NCBI GenBank assembly: GCA_945859605.1
Contig: OX243822.1
Coordinates: 5,266,352-5,330,351 of the forward strand
Direction: 5' to 3'
DNA: 64,000 bases
Source of the DNA: Lumbricus rubellus
Lineage: Eukaryota; Annelida; Clitellata; Crassiclitellata; Lumbricidae
The translations under genes were made by a program, and so were the position numbers. The notes below the pieces were generated by a model. The model was not told the origin of the DNA, made no database searches, and saw nothing but the letters and a program-made list of their open reading frames with translations. Positions 28,230 to 37,502 of this stretch are shown here, piece by piece. Each line of letters begins with the position of its first letter. Positions within the stretch are counted from its first letter, which is position 1.

Positions 28230-29520
28230 TGCCTATTGGGCAATCCTGTCAACGGCGGTGTTTAATTATTTCACACTAAAATTCAGATATTTTCGCCGAT
28301 GACTCTACTTTGTGATGTGGTGGTGGTGGTAATGGTGGTGGTGGGTGTGCTGGTGGTGGTGGGTGTGCTGGTGGTAATGGTGGTGGTGGGTGTGGTGGTG
28401 GTGATGGTGGTAGCTGTGGTGGTGGTGGTGGGTGTGGTGGTGGGTGTCTAAGGTGGTGGTGGGGGTAATGGTGGTGGTGGTGGGTGTGGTGGTAATGGTG
28501 GTGGTGGGTGTGGTGGTGATGGTGGTGGTAATGGTGGTACCACCACCACACCCACCACCACCACCACATCACAAAGTAGAGTCATCGGCAAACATATCTG
28601 AATTCTGATGTCATCAGTGCACCACACCTACCACCATTACCCCCAGCACACCCACCACCACCACCACCACCACCATTACCCTCACCACCACCTTAGACAC
28701 CCACCACCACCACCACACCCACCACCACCACCACCACCACCACCATTACCACCACATCACAAAGTAGAGTCATCGGCGAAAATATCTGAATTTCAGTGTG
28801 AAATAATTAACGTAGTGGATCCGCTCACGCCCCGAGCGTTAGCGGAAACCATGTGCTACATTCACGCCCGTAACATGATTGGTCGCACTGGCTACGGACA
28901 GGCTATTATTCGGGCTAACACCCGTCGGCCAATCAGGTTAGCGGAAAACAATGTGGAAGAGTCGAATACCGTAGGGGAGGAGGTTATGCCCATCCTTTGT
29001 CAACCCTACTGTCAACAGCACGTGCTGCGTGTCGCAGGGTCTCACGATTTTAGACGAATTGCAATGTAAAACGTTTAAAATGTCTTACAAATGACCCTAC
29101 GTATGGAGGACCATTTTGCACAGGTAATTATGCGCTCTTTATCGTTAAATTTAAGCATGGTTATAACATAGAAGACCTAGGTGTCGTTCGCGTATAGGGT
29201 ATAAGGTTTCGCGTCGTGAGGGTCGGTTAGGGTTAGTGTTAGGGTTAGTGTCGTCATTAGATTCTTAAGATTTTTGCGTCGTGAGGGTCGGTTAGGGTTA
29301 GTGTTAGGGTTAGTGTCGTCATTAGATTCTTAAGATTTTTGCGTTGGTTGTTTAGCAGTTGTTGGCCAACCTAGCCTAATAGCTTGACCATCAACTGCTA
29401 ACATCAACTACCTTCTCCCCCCCTGCGGTCTTCGCCTCTTCCAGACGGTTCACGTGACGGGCGTGAGCGGATCCACGACCAATAATTAAACACCGCCGTT
29501 GACAGGATTGCCGCCTATTG
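28230..29520. mobile_element. Composite inverted-repeat element with GGT/ACC tracts
   Basis: The outer ends GGCAATCCTGTCAACGGCGG (28240-28259) and its complement (about 29495-29515) form an inverted repeat continuing through GTGTTTAATTATT. An inner segment (GATGACTCTACTTTGTGATG) is present once forward at about 28296 and twice inverted at about 28563 and 28746, on either side of long GGT and ACC tracts. A third pair, GTGGATCCGCTCACGCCC at about 28816 and inverted at about 29447, nests inside. No transposase is visible; the poly-Pro/His ORFs are shadows. Confidence 0.75.
29212..29344 (+). repeat. 64-bp direct duplication containing TTAGGG units
   Basis: Two adjacent copies of a ~64-base unit, each with GGTTAGGGTTAGTGTTAGGG. 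It resembles a degenerate interstitial telomeric sequence inside the composite inverted-repeat element. Confidence 0.85.
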
Positions 29521-29769
29521 ACCTACCTTTTGAACTGCCAATAATTTTTTTTATTAAAAAAATATACATTTAATTATTCGATCTGCTGAAAAACTGCCAT
29601 GACCCTGGCGTGACCTGCTGATTCATGCTGACGTTGTATAGCTGGCACTGCCACTGTTTGACAGTACCGCACCTTTCTTCACACTGACTAATTTTTTTGT
29701 TGTAGAATCATACTGATCGGAGGGATTTGCTGCAGTTGTCTTTAGCTTCTCAGTCAGCCTGGCCATTAC

Positions 29770-32766
29770 ATGGACCCAGCGAACCGACCACTCTTTGGCG
29801 TGGAGCCGCAAAGGGTATGCGCTTAGAATCTTCTGTGACTTCTATTCGTAATCGTAATTATGAATTTCTATGGTGTCACCTCAAGAGAACTCTGCACAGG
29901 CGCTCCCGACTTGACAGCAAGAAACCACAATCAAAGGAGGTCCCAGTGTGTGGGGATCCCCCTCCAAACCGGGCTGTCTTTAAAAAGCAAAAGGATGCAT
30001 GTATGCATGTGTGTATAAAAAGTATCTGTATCAGGGCTGTTTTTAAGGAATTTCAGAATTGCACAACTCCTTCTTTCCTTTCCCATCATCCATGGGAAAT
30101 TACTTCCAATCCGAGGACGATGACCGTTTCTGCTAGTTTTAACTGTACATAAGTGTTTCTACAACTGCACAAATCCATTTAGAACTGCACATTTTGTGTA
30201 GAACTGCACGTTAAAAAATGTACGTTACTTAGGTGTATAATGATAGTAATGATAGTAACATGAACAGCAATAGCAATGATAATTAGTAATGAAAAAGTAT
30301 TAACCCTTTACCAGTTCATTTTTAAATTTTAAGCCCGTTTTCAGCGGATATTCTCGGGGCAAACGGGTAAAAGCTTAATTATAATTACGACAATGTAAAA
30401 GTTTACCAACTGTGCAATTTTCTTTGTTGTTTTTAGGATCGGATAACCCACGTCGTTGTTGGCCTTCTCACCGCAATTGCAATTCTGGTAAGAAAATATC
30501 TGTTCAGATTTGTTTCTATTCGACAACAGATTAGTATTTCAGTCAAAATTTGATTTTTGTCTACCAATAATAATGTTGTTTTGGTTTAGAAATCTTTTGT
30601 CTGCAGTTGCAATTGTAATAGTAACAATTTTTAAAGTGTAATTTGAAGGGAAAACTTGCCATTGTTCTGTGGGAAGCATTGACTGTTGGTGAACGGAGCT
30701 AATAGCAGTATGCAAACAGAGGTTATTGTAATGCAACATGTGTTATGGTTTTTGCAACATGTGTAATTGTAATGCAACATGTGTAAATGTAACGCAACAT
30801 GTGTAATTGTTACGCAACATGTGTAATTGTAATGCAACATGTGTAATTGTAACGCAACATGTGTAATTGTAATGCAACATGTATGATTGTAATGCAACAT
30901 GTGTGATTGTAATGCAACATGTGTAATTGCAACGCAACATGTGTAATTGGAACGCAACATGTGTGATTGTAACGCAACATGTGTGATTGTAACGCAACAT
31001 GTGTGATTGTAACGCAACATGTGTAATTGTAACGCAACATGTGTATTTGTAACGCAACATGTGTAATTGTAACGCAACATGTGTAATAATGCAACATGTG
31101 TAATTGTAATGCAACATGTGTTATTGTAATGCAACATGTGTAATTGTAATGCAACATGTGTTATTGTAATGCAACATGTGTAATTGTAACGCAACATGTG
31201 TAATTGGAACGCAACATGTGTGATTGTAACGCAACATGTGTGATTATAACGCAACATGTGTGATTGTAACGCAACATGTGTAATTGTAACGCAACATGTG
31301 TAATAATGCAACATGTGTAATTGTAATGCAACATGTGTTATTGTAATGCAACATGTGTAATTGTAATGCAACATGTGTTATTGTAATGCAACATGTGTAA
31401 TTGTAACGCAACATGTGTAATTGGAACGCAACATGTGTGATTGTAACGCAACATGTGTGATTATAACGCAACATGTGTGATTGTAACGCAACATGTGTAA
31501 TTGTAACGCAACATGTGTAATTGTAACGCAACATGTGTGATTGTAACGCAACATGTGTAATAATGCAACATGTGTAATTGTAATGCAACATGTGTTATTG
31601 TAATGCAACATGTGTAATTGTAATGCAACATGTGTTATTGTAATGCAACATGTGTAATTGTAACGCAACATGTGTGATTGTAACGCAACATGTGTTATTG
31701 TAATGCAACATGTGTAATTGTAACGCAACATGTGTAATTGTAACGTAACATGTGTGATTGTAACGCAACATGTGTAATTGTAACGCAACATGTGTAATTG
31801 TAACGCAACTTGTGTAATTGTAACACAGCATGTGTGATTGTAACGCAACATGTGTAATTGTAATGCAACATGTGTAATTGTAACGCAACATGTGTTGTTG
31901 TGTTTTGCAACAGGAGACGTTAGTGAGTGCATTTCTATTTCCGAATTGGCCTCCGAATGGGGTCAACATCTTCTTCGCCGTCACAATCTTTCTGTTATGC
32001 GTGTCTCACATAATTCTGGTAAGAAACACTCTACCTCATCTATGTTTAATCAGCGCTCTACGTTCTTTTGAACGAAAGTAAAAGTCTAATAAAATCATAG
32101 CTTTTGCATTCTTGCAGAGTTAGCTATTGTTTGTAAAACTAACCAAGAGTATTAGCTATTGTTTTTAAAGCTAACCAAGAGCATTAGCTATTGTTTTTAA
32201 AGCTAACCAAGAGCTTTAGCTATTGTTTTTAAACTAACCAAGAGCATTAGCTATTATTTTTAAAGCTAACTTATTTGGCTCCAAGAGCAAATCCGTGCCA
32301 GCCTAACAGGAAACCACGATTGTATGGAATGGTTAAGTGGCTGGAGTTCTCTAGATTTTCATTGCAGTCTGTGGCGTTGTGTAGTGGTTTGTATGATGGT
32401 CTGTCTGTCTATTGCGGGGTGCGGTGACATGAATTTCGAAGCCATCACTTCTTTTGTGCAGGAATTCTGCTGTTATGCATTTCACAATCGTAATCGTAAA
32501 CTCCGAATTTCTAAAGCACTTCTCTGAAGTTTAGCATTGAGCATCAGTGTTTTGATACAGTCTGATTCAAGCAGTTACCAGATTAGAATAGTTTGGTGAT
32601 TATTCGCTTTTAACAATCGTTCCAATTGTCTTTTCAGGTTTTCTGGTATGGACGTGGTGAACTTGAGCCCAAGTTCCGAACTCTTATCTATTACAATACG
32701 ATTGTGTTAATCCTACTTTGCATTTGCGCTAATCTCGTCTTTCACGAAGTCGGTCATGGTAAATAA
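29770..32766 (+). CDS. tmem243: Transmembrane protein 243 homolog, 4 exons
   Basis: Exons 29770-29814, 30437-30487, 31914-32018 and 32638-32766 (stop) all join in phase 0 with GT-AG borders. They encode 109 residues (human TMEM243: 118), a small multi-pass membrane protein of uncertain function. Exon 1 gives MDPANRPLFGVEPQR, matching the family's NRPLFG motif. Exon 2 begins DRITHVVVGLL, a hydrophobic segment. Exon 3 has LVSAFLFPNWPPNGVNIFFA and a second membrane span. Exon 4 has WYGRGELEPKFRTLIYY and the span LILLCICANLVFHEVGH. The family motifs LEPKFR.LIYY and LCICANL.FH make the assignment firm. The N-terminus is shorter than in human, so an upstream coding exon cannot be excluded. Intron 2 carries a 20-bp satellite that reaches the exon 3 acceptor. 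Confidence 0.93.
29865..29912 (-). mobile_element. LINE/SINE tail fragment
   Basis: Inverted copy of the GGGAGCGCC...AGAG tail with the start of a short body, in intron 1 of TMEM243. Confidence 0.6.
30032..30218 (+). mobile_element. MITE family M2, copy 2
   Basis: Starts CAGGGCTGTTTTTAAGGAA and aligns along its length with 17922-18112, but the right terminus (TTAAAAAATG) has lost the GCCCTG end. Intron 1 of TMEM243. Confidence 0.85.
30304..30374. mobile_element. Possible piggyBac-type mini-MITE, 71 bp
   Basis: TTAA (30300-30303) CCCTTTACC ... GGGTAAAAGC TTAA (30375-30378). The inverted termini are imperfect, so this is weaker than the copies at 10219 and 33223. Confidence 0.45.
30735..31908 (+). 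repeat. 20-bp satellite GCAACATGTGTAATTGTAAC, about 58 copies
   Basis: The unit is strictly 20 bases and centred on the palindrome ACATGT. Point variants alternate (AACG/AATG, GTAATT/GTGATT/GTTATT). A one-off shortened unit (GTGTAATAATGCAAC) recurs near 31084, 31311 and 31558, giving a higher-order period of about 225-250 bp. It fills intron 2 of TMEM243 and ends in TGTTTTGCAACAG, the exon 3 acceptor. The repeating-Cys ORFs on the minus strand are artefacts. Confidence 0.95.
32105..32275 (+). repeat. ~34-bp tandem repeat, 5 copies
   Basis: Unit with TTAGCTATTGTTTTTAAAG and CTAACCAAGAGC, five imperfect copies, in intron 3 of TMEM243. Confidence 0.9.
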
Positions 32767-32779
32767 TGACATAATTATT

Positions 32780-32914
32780 ACACACTCCATTACATTGCGG
32801 TTGTGCTAATCTTACTTTGCATTTGTGCTAATCTTGCTTTGCATTTGTGCTAATCTTACTTTGTTTGCATTTGCGCTAATCTTGTCTTTCACAAAGTTGT
32901 TCGTTGTAAATAAC
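32780..32914 (+). pseudogene. Partial tandem duplication of TMEM243 exon 4 end
   Basis: Sequence after the stop repeats the 3' part of exon 4. GGTTGTGCTAATCTTACTTT, then TGCATTTGTGCTAATCTTGC twice more, and finally GCTAATCTTGTCTTTCACAA with AAGTTGTTCGTTGTAAATAA correspond to the coding of VLILLCICANLVFHEVGHGK. Internal 25-bp units are reiterated. It lies in the putative 3' UTR. Confidence 0.8.
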
Positions 32915-33222
32915 GAAAAATTGCACTCGACTAGATGAAAAAGGTTGGGCAAATTTTTGGGGGCAGTGAGTGGTTTAAGATTATTCCAATGTTTCATCCG
33001 ATATCCGGTTCTTTTCTAAGGGCTGTACCTAATAGGTGATTATCACTGTTCAGCTGAATTTGAATAATTTGACCAACTATTTGCCCAAATTCGAATACGA
33101 ATAGTGCACAGAATAGGTATACCCGACAACATTCAGTTGCTGTACACAGAGAATGAGACTACTGACAATGCAAAACCATGGTCAAGGCAGTAGTCTAGGA
33201 TTGGCTGCAATCATTATGTTAA

Positions 33223-33285
33223 CCCTTTAATGCCGAGATGGTAGTAAATGGTATGAAAAATCCTATACCCTCTGGCATTAAAGGG
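33223..33285. mobile_element. piggyBac-type mini-MITE, 63 bp
   Basis: CCCTTTAATGCCGAG ... CTCTGGCATTAAAGGG termini flanked by TTAA at 33219-33222 and 33286-33289. Non-coding hairpin. Confidence 0.75.
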
Positions 33286-33854
33286 TTAATGAGAGAGTTA
33301 TAGCAGCTGCATATGCAGAAACATGTGTCACTTATTCGGTTTGATTGCTGCTATTTGGCCCAGTATCAAATAGCTATTTGGCCGCCAAAGTGAATAGGAG
33401 TCCAGTGTTCGGTACAGTCCTAGTTTCTTGCTCTGTCAGACTTTGTGAGAAGGTTTTGAAAGTTTTTTACATCTTTCAGCTCGGTGGTATTGCATTTTTA
33501 CAGTAAAATTCTGGCCATTTAAGCTGCTGTGTTCAACTAGCCCTCGTTTCCTCTGTGGCCAGCCTTGTTATAGTAGTGCTATAGATGCTATTTATTTTTG
33601 TTGCTACTGCTAATGCTTTGACAATATCTGGTTGCATGCTTGACACAGGTTCTGTCTCTTTCATATTCATTTGCAGTTTGCAACTAACAAAGGCATTTGA
33701 GATTGTGAATTTTTTCTAACTAATATTATCAGTCTGTGGTACTTTTATGTTGTTGAACTTATGTGTCGTGTAGAAATGTGTACAATAGCATCATTAGATA
33801 TTGCTAAATGATAATTAATTTATTTGTGTTCATATTAACAACTACATAATGCAG

Positions 33855-33891
33855 CTGACTGTCCCGATGATAAGACTTGTCATAGCAATGC
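33855..33891 (+). other. Candidate alternative terminal exon for TMEM243
   Basis: A 37-base interval bounded by TGCAG and GTAAGT. If exon 4 were spliced at its internal G|GTAAAT (32758), this segment would continue in frame as ADCPDDKTCHSNA. Speculative: no homolog has such a tail that I recall, and no further exon was found. Confidence 0.25.
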
Positions 33892-34044
33892 GTAAGTTAT
33901 ATTTTTTTAATTAAAAAATTCTATTGCCGGTACACATTTCAAAGCAACATCTTGATGAGAGGCTGAATTTCGCTGAAATAATGAAGTCATAAAGAACAAA
34001 ACATTCATCGTAGAGCAGGTGCTGCTCAGAACCATCAGATGAAT

Positions 34045-34128
34045 GTCCTTTTTGGTTGTGCTGGAATGGGGAGCACCTCTGAGTAGTCACTCTTTGAGAG
34101 GTGCTATATAAATTGATAAATGAATAAT
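34045..34128 (+). mobile_element. LINE 3' tail fragment
   Basis: GGGGAGCACCTCTGAGTAG ... GAGAGGTGCTATATAAATTG followed by a short GATAAATGAATAA tail. Confidence 0.75.
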
Positions 34129-34244
34129 GGTGCCTCAGATTTCCATTTCTATGTGACTTGTTGTACGCTAAAACTGTTTTTAAATTGTAATAATAGTAAT
34201 TAATATTAGATAGTCACAGATTGTGGCATGTGCTGCTGTGCACC

Positions 34245-34500
34245 AGGATCATTACCAAGTGCTGTACTGTCTCATGTGTACCAAGTTCTTCGCTGTAGCA
34301 TATGTACCAAGATAAGTACCAATTACTATACTGTTGCATACGTATCAATTTCAGTACCAAGTACTGTACTATGGCATGTTTATCAACTTCAGTGAAGTAT
34401 TGTATTGTGGCACATGTATCAATTTCTGTACCAGTTACTATACTGTGTCATATGACTTTGTAACAATTTCAGTATCAAGTAATGTGGCATGGTACCCTGT
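34245..34500 (+). repeat. Degenerate ~40-bp tandem repeat
   Basis: Diverged copies of a TACCAAGTACTGTACTGTGGCA-like unit joined by ATGTATCAATTTCAG. The surrounding 33290-35430 holds no recognised gene. Confidence 0.7.
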
Positions 34501-35449
34501 TCAACCATTGATGATTTTCTTCCTTGAAGTGGGAATAAATGTCAGACAATTATAATTGACAATTACGAGTAAAGGATAATTCCCATCCACGCCTGACAGA
34601 GGCAATCTGTATGAAATCGTATTCGAATCTCAACTTGAATTTGGCATTAGAAATTAGAAATTTACTTCAGCATCACAGACTGTGATAATAATTATGGTGC
34701 ATTTAATCTCAGAACTTCTATGACTGCAGTAGCTGCAGATAGATACATGTTTTATAGCTCCAGTACAGAGACCTGTTTTGGTATATATGGAAAAAGCCAG
34801 ACGACCTGGTCGTGTGTAGAGAAGACTTTGAAGGACTAAAGATAGTAATGCGCACATAGCGGCAAGAGGGTCACTGGAAAATTGACTCCTATTTTTTAAC
34901 AACGGTTCTATATTTTCGATTTTGACAAATTTCTTTGCACTAATGATGCTAAAAATAAAATGACGAACACAAAAGTGAAACTGAGAAATTTACATTTAGA
35001 AATCTGTATGAAAAAAGACCTATTTCTTAAATTTCTGCTTTGCATTTTTCAAGTTCTTGCTGAATTTTTTTGGTTACTGTAACCATTGTGTTTGCTCCCC
35101 CCCCCCTTGCACAAATATCTGTTGACACCCATGAAACCGAAATGTGATGTTGTGTACATGTAGTTTGCCCAACGAGAGAGTTATAAAGACGTTCCATGCA
35201 TTGTTACTGCATTGTTTCATGCATTGTCACCATTGTTTTTGTTTGAGTTGATGTCATTCACATTTTCCTGCGTTTTGTTTAGTAAAAACTGGGTAAAAGC
35301 TGCCTTGCATGTTTTCTTCCGAGTAATTCCTTTTTCTGACCAGAGTCGATTTCTTTTATTTAAACTGGATGATTGTAATTAAACTTTTGTAATTAAACAA
35401 TGAAAGCTCGTTTGTTTTGTGAATTCTTGTTGTTTGCATTGAGCATTTC

Positions 35450-35624
35450 TTTCCTTTGACCATGCGACACCTCCCAAGCTGTTCTCAATCTCACAAACTG
35501 TTGAAGACTTTTTTTCGCTTGATCTCGACTGATAACGCCTCTGAGTAGGTACCTTGAAGGGGCGCTATATAAATTCTGATTGATTGATTGATTGATCGAT
35601 CGATCGATCGATCGATCGATCGAT

Positions 35625-35688
<64 letters not shown>

Positions 35689-35870
35689 AATGTCTGGAAT
35701 AGTCTGCCATTGGAGATGCGCCTGTTACCTAAGTTTGACTCACCAGTGCTCTGCAGGTTCCTTAAAACCAGTTCTTATAATCACTGTGGTTCGGCTGAGA
35801 GTGCCTCTGAGTGGGTTTCTTCAAATTGTGCCATATAAATTCTTGAAATGAATGAACGAATAACCAATTA
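35450..35870 (+). mobile_element. Two consecutive LINE 3' ends around a (TTGA/TCGA)n tract
   Basis: The first copy ends GCCTCTGAGTAGGTACC ... AAGGGGCGCTATATAAATTC and runs into (TTGA)n. Nine TCGA units sit in the middle of that array (35595-35630). A second copy starts directly after the array with VWNSLPLEMRLLPKF and ends GAGTGCCTCTGAGTGGG ... GTGCCATATAAATTC. Confidence 0.85.
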
Positions 35871-36845
35871 ATTATAAATTAAATATACCATAAAGCTAGC
35901 CGATCATAACACGAGCGTAAGTGAAGCTCTTCATTATTTTTATTCTGAGAAATCAAGTTAAACAGTCCCATAATAGTTATAATATTATAGGCTTATGTAT
36001 TCTACAAAAAAGAACAAGCGAATTTATTGATATCGTACATGTAGCCTATACGAAAAACTGGGAACGGTACTATAGACATGGTCATAGCGGTTTAGGTTTA
36101 TACGCGGGAGGTAAACTTTAAAAAGGTTTCTCAAGACGTCACTTTTGTTCCAAGTTTAATCTTTCGAAATAATTTTTTATCAACAAATTGGTTAACACAG
36201 TTTGGAGGCTTAATTTAAGCAAATCAAACTTTAAATAGTAATTTAAAAGTGGAAAACTTTTTTTTAAATACTTCAATAAAATGGGCTAAAAGTTGTACTT
36301 AATCAAATAGTAATATATAATACATTTAAAAATAATAGTAAATGAAAATGATACGAAACATCACCTCCGAGATCTAGATGAAACTATTATAAACTATAAT
36401 TAGGCCTATCGGATTTGAAGATTATTGGGTCTACTAAAACAGTGAAAAATGTACGTTTTAGAAAACTCTGAAAATACCCGTATTCTTAATTTTCAGCTTT
36501 GCTTTTTCAAGTTCCTGTTAAAAAAATTCCGTGACCATAATTTGATTGTGCTTTAATAATATTGTAATTTCCGGCAAATTGCAGCGGGCGTCCATACAAT
36601 AAATAGTAAAGGCATCTTATCCCAACAAAAGTCATTGACGTAGGCAGAAATTGTTCTAAATAGTTCTTACTGTTCGTAGTAGCCTATTAATAAATAATAC
36701 AAAACTCGATAAACTACAAATAGACGATAGATTAAAAACTAGTAATTAGATATAGGGAAGAGTGGGGCAAGAATGACCTGCGCGGCAACAGTCATACGTA
36801 AGAGGTCGCTCTTGCCCCACGCTCCCCTAACTTGAAAATGTTTGC
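35871..36845. other. AT-rich intergenic sequence, no gene recognised
   Basis: Only one small hairpin is notable: GAGTGGGGCAAGAATGACC (36762-36780) pairs with GGTCGCTCTTGCCCCACGCT (36805-36824). A related GTGGGG ... CTTGCCCCACGC occurs at 42157-42193. Confidence 0.6.
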
Positions 36846-37347
36846 TTATGTCGAAGACGCTATGCTCTTGCGTCCTGCTCCGTTGTTTAGGTTCGGTTGT
36901 GAGTCGGTGTTCTTGGCACCGTGTTCGAATCCTGCTGTTAACGTGTTCAAGATGAACTTGATCGTCTTTCGGTAGATGTGTTCTATGCTGACCGTGAATC
37001 TGTCGCCCAGAGCATCCCTCACTGAAACGATGAACGGTTCCTCGATGGCCTGAAACAGAAAGCGTAGGCCTATTAATATACCGGTAATCGTAGGCCTAAT
37101 AGGAAAGCTGGGGCGATGCGGGTAGGCCTAACTATAGGCGCGTAGAGTAAATTTAAATTTCTTTGAGCTCCCAGTGTGCCTCGGTCTCCTCTACGCAAAA
37201 TCTTTCGTAGCGTTATTATAAAGTTAAGCGCAGCAGGGCTCCAGCTTATTCACGAGCGGTGCGTTTTGTGAGAGGCCAGTCTGTCAGAGAGGAGAGGCGA
37301 GGAGGAGAAGAGGAGGACGAGAGGAAGAAGCAGGGTGATGATGATGG

Positions 37348-37421
<74 letters not shown>

Positions 37422-37471
37422 GTGATGGTGGTGGTGGTGGTGGTGGTGGTGGTGGTGGTGGTGGTGGTGGT

Positions 37472-37502
<31 letters not shown>

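Noticed and set aside
28608..29069. 153-codon ORF with a non-repetitive second half (PLTPRALAETMCYIHARN)
   Set aside because: The second half overlaps nested inverted repeats of the composite element, and no family is recognised.
30735..31908. CRISPR-like regular repeat array
   Set aside because: The 20-bp units are contiguous with no unique spacers, and the context is an animal intron; it is a tandem satellite.
36895..36965. tRNA-like GTGTTCGAATCCTG
   Set aside because: It lies antisense within globin exon 3, where the frame is conserved protein; the B-box match is coincidental.
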